Assembly: GCA_023078685.1 (NCBI GenBank)
Contig: JALGAS010000005.1
Location: forward strand, 1,798,001-1,862,000
Reading direction: 5' to 3'
From: Neopestalotiopsis rosae
Taxonomy: Eukaryota; Ascomycota; Sordariomycetes; Amphisphaeriales; Sporocadaceae
Length of the DNA: 64,000 nt
Shown: one piece after another, positions 23,620-34,317 of the stretch
How the letters are laid out: each line of letters opens with the position of its first letter
Numbering within the stretch: the stretch's first letter is position 1
The notes under the pieces: model-generated
What the model saw: the letters and a program-made list of their open reading frames with translations, nothing else
Databases searched by the model: none
What the model was told of the DNA's origin: nothing
Position numbers and translations under genes: made by a program

Positions 23620-25840
23620 TCATCTAGCTTCCAGGACTGCGGCTGCACGCTCCAGAAACGTATTGAACTCTTGGATCAGCTTCAAATTGCCGATACCTGA
23701 CTGGGTTGCGACTTGACCAGCAACTCGCGATACAATCAACTCGAGATTGGCCAGCTCAGCAGTCTTTTGTTCTCGGGGCCCTAATTCAGGAGCCTGCCGA
23801 CCGTTCTCAATGGCCAGCTCAACATCATGCATGGTGGCCGAAAGGTTGAGTTGATCCTAAAATCATGAGCTTTTGGTCCTCTGAATACTCGAGAATAATG
23901 TCACTTACCAAAGACTGTCTGCTTTCCTTTTCATGTTGAACTCGAACAGCATCGATCTTCAATGCCACCTGCTCCTTTTCTGCACGGATATTGATAATCT
24001 CGTTTCTGAGGGAAAGCTTTTCCTTTTGGATCGACCGTACACGCTTCTTCAAGGCGTGCAGAGTATCTAGAGCAATAGTATGTTCCAGTAGCCGGGTTCC
24101 CAGCTCTTGTTGGAATGCCTCGAGTGCTCGTAGTTTTGTCCTGTATTCTTTCCTTGTGGCCGCATCCTCTGTCTTGTTGGCTGCCTCGTGTAAGATTGCC
24201 AGATTCGTGTCAATGACGTCTTCGCAAATTTGCGCCAGTACATCAATGATGTTGACGCCGCTGCGATTTGCAAATGGTATATCCGCGTTGAGTTCATCCG
24301 CATCTGTGTCGCTCTCATTGTGTTGCCGACGCTGTGTATACCTCTGAACGGTGATGGGCACCTGCTCGTCTGTTCCGCTATGTCTCTTTCGATTCTGTTT
24401 CTCCCTCTGCTTTGACTTTAGCTGAGGTTTAGATTTGTTTTGCTCAATGCTGACTTTTCTGCCAACTGCTGCCTTTGGCTGTGACTGGACTGCTGGACTT
24501 TGTTGTGCTCGTTTCTGCCGTCGTCGCTTTGGCGGTGGAGTAGGCTCGTCCCTCTGAGCATCGAGTTCTGGTGACTCTTCTCGAGGCGGACTGGTACGAG
24601 GTCGCTTGCGGCCGATCACGCGGGCCGCTTCCTGGACCTCGATCTCCTCTGCGCCATCCTCATCTGGCGATGCGCCTTGATCTGCTTCTTCGACAGGAGC
24701 CTCTTCCTCCTCACGTGCCGTCAAATCCGGACTAGGCTGTTTGCTCTTTTTCGCCCTTGTCTTTGCTTGAGCCCTGCGCCGACTTTCAACTAGTGGAACT
24801 GGCGAGGAGAGCTCGTCACGTTCAGTCTGGATGGGAGCCCCAGTGGTTGGGCGAGTTGAGCTTCTAGTAGACCGGGCAGAACTGCTACCCATAACATCGT
24901 CATTGCTTTTCGATTGTAGCGGGAGTGGTGATAATTCATCCACCTCGGCAGTGCCAAAAGACTGAGCCAATGTGCTCGGTCGTGTAGCCCGCCGCGATCT
25001 GGCGGAAGCTGCGCTTGGTGTAACACCACTCAATCGCGTCTTGCGCGCCAGTGGTGACGAAGCCCCAGGCTCACTTGAAAAGGCAGTCTCTTGATCGATG
25101 ACCATCCTCTGTAGCTCTGCACTTTGTGTGGTGACGTTGCTCATCCTCACTCGTCTCCTGTGACCACTACCAGGAGCGCCGACTGGACTCTCGGTGACCT
25201 CTTCGGAGACATGAGCTCCTGCAGATATCCTCGAGGACATCGATCCCCGCGAGCCAGGTCGTGCCGCTGGTTTCGGTAACTCTTCAGGACCGTTTGCTTC
25301 ATTTCCGTCCTCATTGTCTTGGTGTTGTGGTCCTGCTATGGGCGAAGTATCTGTCCGGCCGAGCTGTGGCGACGAGCCAGCGGCAGGTTCATCCTCAAGT
25401 TCTCCTGTTGGTTCTCGCACTGGTTCCTCGATTCCTTCTTCTTCTTCGCGTGATTCATCCTGTGGTATATCGTAGGGGTTGGTCTTGGAAGCGCTGTCCT
25501 GAGCCTGCGCCTGAAGCGGCTCCTCCGGGACGGGCTCAGGATCTGGAACAGCGGCTGTGTCGTCGACGGGACGTCTCTTGGCAGAGGTGTTCGACGCGGA
25601 ATGGACTACGGAACCCGGAGCTGGTGATTGCGACGGCGACGACGTCGATTCGGATCCGGCAGCTTCAGAAGACTCTTCGGCGGGCATTTCAAAGCCAAAG
25701 CCGAAGGACTCGTCTGCGACTTCATGACGACCGGCCCCACGCATGCGTTCGAGCATGCGCTCTCCACGATCTGGCGGCAGGTGTTAGCTGAGCACGAGAC
25801 CTTTGATGAATGCTTCTATTATCTCCTTACTTGTGGCCAT
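23620..25840 (-). CDS. ame1: Probable inner kinetochore protein CENP-U/Ame1
   Basis: Exons 25840..25831 (ten bases), 25770..23909 and 23856..23620 encode 702 residues; introns are 60 and 52 nt, with a GCTAAC branch site in the first. The spliced N-terminus reads MATNRGERMLERMRGAG, a short basic conserved-looking block; in yeast Ame1 the extreme N-terminus binds the Mis12 complex. Residues about 20-500 are disordered, Ser/Pro/Glu-rich with Arg/Lys patches (KKRRRQKRA-type). From about residue 500 a folded region begins with NIIDVLAQICEDVIDTNLAI and continues as a heptad-like coiled coil to the end. This layout (disordered N-terminus, C-terminal helical region) matches fungal CENP-U/Ame1 proteins of the COMA/CCAN complex. 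The assignment is by pattern memory and less certain than Spc7; another coiled-coil chromatin protein remains possible. Confidence 0.68.
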
Positions 25841-27141
25841 CTTTGAAGAAAGCCTCGGGCCTGCTCATTGATTGTTTTGTTATATCACTCTAATCAATCT
25901 CGCATCGAAACCATCTTCGGCGCTGTTCATTAAAGGTATAGAGACGCGTCGAGTTACGCGACTGCGCAGTGGTTGTTGTGGCTGCTCATTTAAGAGACAG
26001 GTGCGCTAAAGATGGGGGCTGCGCCACAGATTGGAGGGGAAGACTGACCTGGCCGCCTGGGGCTCTTGTGCAGCAGCCATCAGCGATCAAGGTGTAAGAG
26101 ATAACCTAGGTGAGTGACCCCACGCACGAAGTCGCCTACAAGGTCCACGAGTCTGGTCGTTCCTGCATTTGCAACTTTATTTACAAGCAGGTCTGAATCT
26201 TAATATTGTGTCTCTGCTGTCTTTGGCCATTTTTACGATCCAGCATGACTTCTAGAACTATTTTTCCAAGACCAGGACTTGATGATGAAGAGGCCGATGC
26301 GGCTCAAACTGCCGAGTACCGACGACACTCTAAACGGTCAAATGTCCAGACGTCGGACACGAACCACCCCAGTTGAGCTCACCACCTGAGGCGTGATCAC
26401 AATACGGCCGTTTGTCATGGCGCCGCGCTGAATCTTGCCCATCTCACGCTGACCGCCGAGGAGGAAGGATTTTTTTATTCGGCTCTCATCCAATATGCTT
26501 GTGATGCCCGGCTCCTAGATCAGCACGCCTGACTCTCCCCGCTGGAAAGATTGAAGCAGCAGCGTCATTCTTACCCCGCAATGTCCCTTGGCGGGGTGAT
26601 CCTCGTGCCAGTGCCGCAAAACGACTCTGCAGAAGGTGTCTTTGCGCCGTCTTTCTGCTTGGATCTGGTGCGGTCAGATCCCTGCGAACGTGCTGCTTGA
26701 GGCCCTAAGCAAGCATTCGCAAGCCCGCCCAGCCCAGGAAACAGGGCGCTGGGCTGTTGGATCAGCTCGGCTGAGGCACAAGGAGCTGGTGTGCGACGCA
26801 TGCAAGTCTCCGCAAGACGTCCTGTCATCCCGATCTTTTCTTCCAACTACTTGACTCGTGCATTTCCCGTTTACATTTTGCTGTTCCTGCATTTCCGCCT
26901 TTTGTCCTGGAACTCTATCTTCAATGCGGCTTTCCGTTATCTGTCGTGATCCATCGCATTGCTTATATGTTTTCGTATAGATCCATTGCATCTAGACATG
27001 CCATAGTGTCCATCATTTTTGGGTGCTGAGTTTTCAAACGCATTTCAATGCCGCGTACCTAGAGGCTGGTATTGCTATCATCTTTCGAATTTATTTCTTC
27101 TTTGGACCATGCTCTGAAATCTCTTTTCTATTAACATCGCA
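25841..27141. other. Intergenic, with possible decayed reading frame
   Basis: About 1.3 kb between the divergently transcribed Ame1-like and GH76 genes. Bases 25841-26200 are the likely promoter of the Ame1-like gene. The middle holds the interrupted frame listed separately, and 26950-27141 is AT-rich, pyrimidine-rich sequence just upstream of the GH76 start. Confidence 0.5.
26245..26940 (+). pseudogene. Possible relic ORF interrupted by TGA codons
   Basis: From an ATG at 26245 one frame runs for about 230 codons and is broken only by TGA at 26374, 26530 and 26698 before a final TGA near 26938. The segments between read like coding sequence (for example MTSRTIFPRPGLDDEEAD, then LTAEEEGFFYSALIQYA, then GGVILVPVPQND). 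No TAA or TAG occurs in this frame. I recognise no family. It may be a decayed gene, a gene with unrecognised introns, or chance in GC-rich DNA. Confidence 0.3.
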
Positions 27142-29070
27142 ATGGCTTTGTGCAGGGGCCTCTCGTCGCTCCGTCTCGCGGCTGCGTCATTGTTCTTTTA
27201 TAACCTACTTCCTCTCAGTGCTAGCGCTGTTATAAGGGAACCAGAATGCACAGTCTCATCTATAGAGGGTGGTTCTTGCAACCCATCAACGCCCCAAAGC
27301 TTCACCCCAGAAAATGTTGCAAAGAAAACATGGCAAGAAGCATCTGACGAGCCCGACTCAGATGTCCTTTTGGAACTTCTCCAGAGCATCGGTGTGATGC
27401 AGGATGACTATTTCGCTCCGTGGCTGGGGACATGGCCCACGTCCATAGACTGGACAGGTGCAGTTATGGGAACGCATGTCTCGGGAACTCTGCGAAGCTT
27501 CACGGCGGCTCTGGATGCTGTGCGATCGAGCGCCGATCCGGTAGAGGACTGGAAGCTAAAGGAGAATCTGATCGAAAACTACTTTACCCAAGTGGTATCC
27601 TACTACTTTGGAGAGAATGACCTCGATATCAGGATGGAGGCTTACGATGATATACTCTGGGTTGTCTTGGGCTGGCTCGAGGCGGTGCGCTTCGTCAATG
27701 AGCACACTGCACTTCACTACCAATTGGGAACCCAGCGTGGTGGACCGGGTAGCCAAAACACTGGCGACGTTGGCGAAATCCTCCGTAACCAGACATGGCA
27801 TGGCAACTTGTGGATTCCTGCCTTTTCCCACCGGGCCAGAGTGTTTTGGGATCTGGCCTCCAAGGGCTGGGATACAGAATTGTGTGGTGGCGGTATGACC
27901 TGGAATCCACGACTCTTGCCCTACAAGAACGCCATTACGAACGAGCTGTTCATTGCCGGTTCTATTTCTATGTATCTGTACTTCCCCGGCGACGCCAATA
28001 CAGCTCCGTTTAGTCGGACAGGAACTCAAGGGGAGGTCGAGCAACAGACCGCGCGCGACCCCAAGTACCTCAAGGCAGCAGTAGACGGATACAAATGGCT
28101 CGTCAGTTCCAACATGACGGATACGCAGGGCCTCTTCACAGACGGCTTCCACATCAGCGGGTACGCCAACCCAGCTAGCAACAATACCAGATGCGATGAG
28201 CGCAACGACATGGTCTTTACCTACAACCAAGGCGTAGTCCTCACAGGCCAGCGCGGTCTGTGGGAGGCAACGGGCGCGCTGTCGTATCTCCTCGAGGGCC
28301 ACCTGCTCATCCAAAACGTCATCAACGCCACAGGCTACGACCTGGCGCGCAACCAGCCGCGCGACGACTACACCGCCCTAGCGCCCGACACGGTGCCCAA
28401 GTGGTACGGCCTAGGCCGCCTCGGTGTCATCGAGGACAACTGCGACGCCAGCGGCTCCTGCAGCCAGGACGGCCAGACCTTCAAGGGCATTTTCTTCCAC
28501 CACCTGACGTATTTTTGCGCGCCGCTGAGCCTGCCCCCGCCCGAGGTCGACCGCGACGCCTTTGACGCCGCCTCAAAGTCCCACGCCGAAGCGTGTCGGA
28601 GCTACACGGGCTGGCTCAAGTGGAACGCCGAGGCGGCCCTCAACACGCGCGACGCCGCCGGCAAGTTTGGCATGTGGTTCACCGCCGGCCTCTTGACCAA
28701 CCTGACCGCCGCGGCCTGGCCCACCGTGGACGACCAGCACGTCGCCGGCGTCGACTACCGCAACTACGGCGTCCCCAACGACACGACGTGGCAGCGCCCC
28801 AGCGGCGACGGCATCTTGGACCCCGGCAAGAAGATGCCCGTCGGCATCCCCATCATGATTCCCACCGCCGAGGACGACTCTCGACAACAGCAGCCCATTG
28901 ACGGAGGCGCACCCGCGCTGGGGCAAGTCCTTGCGAGGGAAGAACAGACCGAGAAGGGATCGCTAGCCGATGATCCAAACAACAGAGGCCGAGGCCGCAC
29001 GGTAGAGACTCAGGGCAGCGGGCTGGCGTTGGTTCGGGCGTACTGGAGTATCTTGCAGTTGCAAAACTGA
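27142..29070 (+). CDS. Secreted GH76 mannan endo-1,6-alpha-mannosidase
   Basis: Glycoside hydrolase family 76 acts on the alpha-1,6-mannan backbone; fungal Dfg5/Dcw1 members cross-link GPI-mannoproteins into the cell wall. The intronless frame gives 642 residues. A signal peptide (residues 1 to about 29, cleavage after SASA) is followed by a mature enzyme domain. Visible family features are the catalytic Asp pair in AYDDILWVVLGW (Asp169-Asp170), GGGMTWNP (249-256), YKNAITNELFIAGS (261-274) and a FTYNQGV motif near 365. Several N-x-S/T sequons (NQT, NMT, NNT, NAT, NLT, NDT) fit secretion. After about residue 580 the tail is Gln/Gly/Arg-rich and ends ...SILQLQN; there is no hydrophobic C-terminal GPI signal, unlike many Dfg5 proteins, so it is probably soluble or wall-associated. 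It is convergent with the Erd2-like gene. Confidence 0.92.
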   Translation: MALCRGLSSLRLAAASLFFYNLLPLSASAVIREPECTVSSIEGGSCNPSTPQSFTPENVAKKTWQEASDEPDSDVLLELLQSIGVMQDDYFAPWLGTWPTSIDWTGAVMGTHVSGTLRSFTAALDAVRSSADPVEDWKLKENLIENYFTQVVSYYFGENDLDIRMEAYDDILWVVLGWLEAVRFVNEHTALHYQLGTQRGGPGSQNTGDVGEILRNQTWHGNLWIPAFSHRARVFWDLASKGWDTELCGGGMTWNPRLLPYKNAITNELFIAGSISMYLYFPGDANTAPFSRTGTQGEVEQQTARDPKYLKAAVDGYKWLVSSNMTDTQGLFTDGFHISGYANPASNNTRCDERNDMVFTYNQGVVLTGQRGLWEATGALSYLLEGHLLIQNVINATGYDLARNQPRDDYTALAPDTVPKWYGLGRLGVIEDNCDASGSCSQDGQTFKGIFFHHLTYFCAPLSLPPPEVDRDAFDAASKSHAEACRSYTGWLKWNAEAALNTRDAAGKFGMWFTAGLLTNLTAAAWPTVDDQHVAGVDYRNYGVPNDTTWQRPSGDGILDPGKKMPVGIPIMIPTAEDDSRQQQPIDGGAPALGQVLAREEQTEKGSLADDPNNRGRGRTVETQGSGLALVRAYWSILQLQN

Positions 29071-29637
29071 AGACTTTGATGCTTCCTTAGGATTTGTTTA
29101 ATGCATTCATTTGATTTCTTTCTGCTCACAGTTTTTCTTTTTCTACGTCTGGAATTCCAGAAACGCATGATCATGATGGATATACGAGGGAGAGCCAGAA
29201 GCTGCATAGCGAGCACATCCTTCAAGTTTTTGCATATAGCATGATGAGATGCATAACCACTTGCATTCTACGTAAATGAAATGATTTCTCAGTATCACAG
29301 AACATGAAAGGTTTATTCAGGTATGATCGAGCCACTCTGGTCACTCCAGGATAACGCTATGCAATTGTCTCTGTTATTACACACGTAGCGGTACATTTAA
29401 AGATTGGGAATCTTCGAGTCGTTTTCCTCCCCCAAGACACCGTTGGGTATATCAAGTAAATCAGGAAACCTAAAAACCTCAACAAGCCCACTTCCTAGAT
29501 GTATTCGTAGTCTCGTATCCTATATCGTCCATCGTGCGACCTTCCATGGGTGAAAATCGAGACGTTCCAGCAGACTCGTGCTCAACAATGAGCCGTGACC
29601 CGCTTGTCCTCAATTTGATACATGGAGCGTTGATCCT
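29071..29637. other. Convergent 3' intergenic region
   Basis: 567 bp between the convergent GH76 (plus) and Erd2-like (minus) genes, presumably holding both 3' UTRs. It is AT-rich near 29090-29330. No gene is seen. Confidence 0.5.
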
Positions 29638-30892
29638 CTAGTCTCGCCACTCGCTTCCGTTGCTCACGCCATTGGAGGCACCAGCAGCTCCACGCGAAGA
29701 AGCAGAAGAGGTGGCTGGGGTGTGCTCATCATCGTCGTCGTCATCCAGGGCGCGCGCCAGCTCATCCGGGTCCTGCATCTTGGCGTCGGGGTCTGCGCTA
29801 AAGTCCTCGTTGCCGTCGCCACGACTGGCCTCGTGCTCGTGGGTGTCCTCGTCGGCGCTGACGGAGATGCCGCGGGCACCCCACTTGGACCTGCGGGCGC
29901 CATTGTTGGAGGCGCCATTGCCGTTGCCGCTTCCTCCCAGAGCCGGAGCGCTCTCCTCGTCGTGGTTGGCATCGAAACGCTTGATGCCAAAGATTCTGTC
30001 GAGGAGCCAGCCCCGTCTCATGTCATCGGCGTCGACAATGCCGCCGTTTCGGAGCTTGACGCGCTGGCGGGTGTAGTAGACCCAAGCAAAGTCAATATAG
30101 AATGCTGTCTGGACGATACCGAAGATGACCGACACGGTGTATGGTTTGTCATGGTGGGCATAGCGCCAAATCCAGTTGGGGATGTACAGCGCGCGGTAGG
30201 AACCAAGTGTCAGGATATAGCCCGAGTTGATGACGGTAGGTACAGTCGTCTGTCGAAGGAGAAGCAGCTGGGGGAGAACGGCAACAGATTCGAGGATTTC
30301 GGAGAAGTTCCAGAGCCACTAGACGTGAATAAGTCAGACATGAAGCTTCCAGCACCAGTTTAGCAGCGTGCTATCTCACCTTCAAAAAGCCGTTCATCGG
30401 AGGTCCGTCGAATATGAGCGTAGTAAAAGGCGAGAGCACCAGGGCACCAGCCGCGGCGGCACCGCCCAGTTTCCAAGCAATTTCTCTTTCCCGAGTCCTA
30501 GGATATTTGTAGCGCATAATGGCAATGATGTAAAATGACGAGAAAATGTAAAAGATCATGAAGAAGACGTTCCACGTAGAGGACTCGGAAAAGAGGTTGG
30601 TATATCTGGTGCAGAAGACGACGGCGTAGAGCGCTTGGGTGATCATGGAAACACCTGTGCGAATTCAATGTTTAGCTTGGGCAATCGAGTACAGCTACAG
30701 GAGGGCACTGTAGGTGAGGCTGTCACTTACCCTCGCTACTCCGGTTCTGATGAATGGCGAAGATCAAGATACATTTCGATGTGATATGGGAAAGATCCCC
30801 CAATATCCTAAACAACTGTAACGTCGAGTGTCAGCTCTCTCCCTCATCTCTTCATAATCGGATGCGCAGGGCAGGGCAAGACCTACATTCAT
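29638..30892 (-). CDS. erd2: ER lumen protein retaining receptor (Erd2/KDEL receptor family) with acidic tail
   Basis: The family retrieves HDEL/KDEL-bearing ER proteins from the Golgi through COPI vesicles. Exons 30892..30887, 30815..30731, 30654..30380 and 30318..29638 join in phase to 348 residues; introns are 71, 76 and 61 nt. The first exon is only ATGAAT, and the spliced start MNLFRILGDLSH matches the family N-terminus. Other family segments are FCTRYTNLF, KWLWNFSEILESVAVLPQ (about 122-139), RALYIPNWIWRY and the last span FYIDFAWVYY. Seven hydrophobic segments fit the known topology. Canonical receptors end near residue 212; here about 133 extra residues follow, rich in Asp/Glu/Gly/Asn/Ser with an Asp run. 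This resembles longer filamentous-fungal Erd2-like paralogues, so it may not be the sole HDEL receptor of the organism. Confidence 0.9.
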
Positions 30893-32217
30893 GTTGGAAG
30901 CTGTATCTCTTTACGAGACCAGGTAGCTCGTATTCGTCAGGCAGTTGTATCCAGGTAGAAAGCCGTGATATAGGCCGGACGTAAGTGAATCGACCCTGAG
31001 CCGACTCCGTCCCGATGGCTCTGGGTTGAAATAGATGGGAGCAGAAAGCAGCTGCCTAGCCGTTGTTGTGAAGATAAGGTGATGGGAAAGGCGAGGTAAA
31101 GATAGGTGTGTGGTCAGTCGCATTACGTGGACCCTGAGGTAGGTGATGCAAGCTCCCAGCTCCACGTAGTAGGTCATATGCTAAGGTATTCTCCCACTGT
31201 CCCCTCGGCGGCCACTGGAGGAAGCTCCGCTAAAGGCGCACTGGCTGCAAGGAGGTCCGGCCTACATTCCACCAACCCTCGTTGGGTTTAGTGCGCCCCA
31301 GATCCCAAAAGCTGGCGATTTATTTAGCGCACTTTCTGGTCTTGGCTACTTTTCGAGTCAATACATACTGTTGTTATTGACTTGTGTTAGGTGTTGGTGA
31401 AGAAGGGACGGTTCCGCCTTGACTCGACCTCTGGCACCTGATTTTATAATATTTACACATTTCTTCCACCTCAAGTACACAGTGATGTTTGTATATAACA
31501 TGCTACAGTATATCAATTACTTGTTGCCGCACTCGCAGATATCAAACTTCAAGGATCCTGAGACACTGGATACCGACTTCAGGTGCTGGGTCTCCAATAA
31601 CCCGGTCAACGTGTCACCTGCTCATGGAACGTGACCCGTCTATTATAGGAAATATGAGGATCGGAACCATTGGATCAGCCACTCGTGAAAGACAGTTGCA
31701 TTCCAGACCTATTCAATACTGATATAGCTCCTTCTTGGGGCATCAACAATGTCTCGCTATAAGACAAAGCTCCTTTGCCGACAATGCCCTTATAGTCCTC
31801 AGTCAATCACATAATCGTGCACTTCGTCTGTGTCCCATTTCGCCTGTATGAGTAAGTGGTCATCAAGAAAGAGTGTGATTTGGTACTGAACGCTTCTCAT
31901 TGATTGCTATTCTGACTGCTAGCCAGGGTATCTAAAACAGACAAACAAGCTTTACGCTGCATGAATGGGAGATCATCTCGAGAAAGTAATCCAACATATG
32001 TGAAAACAAAAACAGAACTCACGGTTCTGTGTTCCCTATGCCTTGTCCCTTGGTCGTCACCCGGCGTTTGTCAACCAATCTCATTCTCAATCCTCAAAAC
32101 ACACGGTATCAAGTCAGATCGTCGTGTTCATGAAACTGCTGTCTTCATGCCTCTGTTGCGGCAAAAGTAGACAGATCGATATCATGGGCCGTCTGTACAT
32201 TTGCCTCCGCATCGCAA
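30893..32217. other. Intergenic upstream of Erd2-like gene
   Basis: About 1.3 kb. Bases 30893-31180 are the likely leader and promoter of the Erd2-like gene. The rest holds the 3' flank of the next minus-strand gene. Frames are short and unconvincing. Confidence 0.5.
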
Positions 32218-34317
32218 TCAATGGCCCTCATTCTCAAAGTCGGTGGAAGACCAACCAATAGGAAGGTAAAAAAGTCCGCCCGTGATCGGGGTCGTCTTTC
32301 CAGCTTCGAGCAGGTGAGCATGTCCCAGCTCGCACTCTACGACGGCGTTCTCATCATCTTCCAGCTCGAGCTGCTCATACTCGTCATCCTCTTGCACATT
32401 GTTGTCGCTTCCGACGTACTCCCAATCTTCGCCTTCCAAATTGTCACCAAAGATGTCATCATCATCGATCTCAATATCTTCGAGGTTCTGGAAATGGACC
32501 TTCTTTCGGATTGGGAGATCGTCTTCGGTGCCCTCAGCGATAGGCGAGAGAAGAAAGTCTGAGCGAGAAGTCGCCTTCTTTTGAAGTTGCTGGGTAAGGG
32601 TCTTCTCGCGCCGGCTCTTCCCTGAATAAGTGCCTCTGTTTCCTCCGTGATCCTTCGGGTTCTTCTTCTTTTTGACGTGAACCGCAGCTCCGCTAATTGG
32701 CTCTTCGCCCTCAAGCTCGACTGGTTTTGGGCCATTGTCGAGTCGAAAAGAGCCCGGCAGAGCACGCTCATCTCCGTCAGCGAGAAGACCAAGCAATGCC
32801 GAAAGAGCCTTATCCATTCCTTCCGTTGACAGGCCCGACTCGATTCCCATTGCCCTCATGTATGCCGGATTGTCCTTGAGCTTTGCCACAACACGCGAGG
32901 ACTGAGCATAACTTCTGGTCTTGTCTACGCGGCTCGTATTGAGCGTGACGACTAAGCTTCTTTGCGGTCCTTTACCTGTTTGGACAACCTTGCTTCTCGG
33001 ACGCACACTTTTCTCGGTAGACGCCGCCGCTTCCATCTCTTCCATCTGAAGACTGGGGAGAGTGTGTCGAAGCTCCAATGGAGTCATGCGCCGCCATCGG
33101 GGCAACTGAGAAAGATTGACTAGAGGGCGCTCGTGCATGGTGATCGGCAGCGGGCATGGCGCAGGGCTGTATGACGGCGGCTCAATGTCATTAACATTGT
33201 GCCAAGCTACGCCAGTCATTCGCTTCCAGGTTGCAGACATGAGACTCATCATTTCTTTCAGGGCAGGCGGCTGTGTGTTTGGGTAACCAAAGCTGATTGC
33301 TGCATGGTCGAACATGGGAATGTTGCCAACGCCTCGAGTCATCAACCAGTTGAAAATCATCCAGCCTTGCCAGTTGGATTCACTCTTCCCCACAAAGTCG
33401 CACACCTGCTTGCGACACTGGAATTCCTTCTCAATACACATCTTGCAGGGCTTGGAAATGAAGCCAGTCTTGATGTGAATCTGAATAGGTTCCTGGCGCT
33501 GGACGAAGCCCGATTCCTGAATATATACCTTGGCGTTGTCCTTACTGAGCCACGCCATCCATTTCCAGAGAGTGCTGTTCGGCTCAAACTCAACATCAGA
33601 GACCCAAATGTTGTCGATCTCGTCGTCAGACACTGTGTCATCTGAAGCATCGTCCCGTTGTCCTCGGATGATGTCGGCTCTTTGCAGATTTTCCCTTTGA
33701 ATGACGAGCAGTTCATCGCACAAACTACACTTTGGGATCAACACGGTAAGATAACGATGAGTAGCCTCTCCAGCGCGCAGCAACCAGGTATTATCGATCG
33801 CGTTGTTGAGGCTCTCTATTGTGATTTTGCCCTTCATACCCGAAGGGTGGCCATAAGTATCATGCATGGCCTCGTACAGGCGCTCTCTCTTACTTGGACT
33901 CAGATACTGATGAGCGACATCGAGATGCGGCCGTTTTTGAATCGAGGGGCGCGTGAAGTTGTCATCATCATCATCATCGTCATCCGAACTTCTCTGAGAT
34001 CTCGTCTTGAGCGCCTCGGTGACTTCGCCAGCCCATTCCTGGCGACATGCTGCGAGACATTTCTCACAGACAAACTGATGCTCAGGGCTTTCCGTAGGAG
34101 GCCACTGGAGATCCGGGCAGTGGAAACGACCAGAAAGATGAGGAGGCTCTGCTGGAGTCCAGCTAGCGTCATGCTTCAGACGGGAGAGGATCTCCGTCAG
34201 ATGCTGACATTGCTTGAGAACATACTTCTCGGGCTGGTATTGTTCGTTCGAGGCAGAGCCAATCTCCGCGCTTCGGCGACGGCATATCATGCAGCTCTGT
34301 CGCTGAATGACACACAT
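32218..34317 (-). CDS. Unrecognised protein with Cys pairs and acidic C-terminus
   Basis: A 699-codon frame starts at the ATG in ccaagATGTGTG and contains no obvious intron. I do not recognise the family. Visible features: an N-terminal Cys-rich stretch (MCVIQRQSCMICRRR), CEKC and CSLC pairs further on, and a KPCKMCIEKEFQCRKQVCDF cluster, which together look like zinc-binding sites; an Asp run after RSQRSS; a globular Trp-rich middle (NWQGWMIFNWLMTRGVG); then a basic linker and a strongly acidic C-terminal 90 residues (EIDDDDIFGD, EDDEYEQLELEDDE). A GTACGT donor at 34956 preceded by ATGATTTTCTGG suggests a spliced leader and possibly a small upstream coding exon that I could not join in frame. 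A nuclear or regulatory role is only a guess from composition. Confidence 0.75.
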   Translation of the reverse strand: MCVIQRQSCMICRRRSAEIGSASNEQYQPEKYVLKQCQHLTEILSRLKHDASWTPAEPPHLSGRFHCPDLQWPPTESPEHQFVCEKCLAACRQEWAGEVTEALKTRSQRSSDDDDDDDDNFTRPSIQKRPHLDVAHQYLSPSKRERLYEAMHDTYGHPSGMKGKITIESLNNAIDNTWLLRAGEATHRYLTVLIPKCSLCDELLVIQRENLQRADIIRGQRDDASDDTVSDDEIDNIWVSDVEFEPNSTLWKWMAWLSKDNAKVYIQESGFVQRQEPIQIHIKTGFISKPCKMCIEKEFQCRKQVCDFVGKSESNWQGWMIFNWLMTRGVGNIPMFDHAAISFGYPNTQPPALKEMMSLMSATWKRMTGVAWHNVNDIEPPSYSPAPCPLPITMHERPLVNLSQLPRWRRMTPLELRHTLPSLQMEEMEAAASTEKSVRPRSKVVQTGKGPQRSLVVTLNTSRVDKTRSYAQSSRVVAKLKDNPAYMRAMGIESGLSTEGMDKALSALLGLLADGDERALPGSFRLDNGPKPVELEGEEPISGAAVHVKKKKNPKDHGGNRGTYSGKSRREKTLTQQLQKKATSRSDFLLSPIAEGTEDDLPIRKKVHFQNLEDIEIDDDDIFGDNLEGEDWEYVGSDNNVQEDDEYEQLELEDDENAVVECELGHAHLLEAGKTTPITGGLFYLPIGWSSTDFENEGH

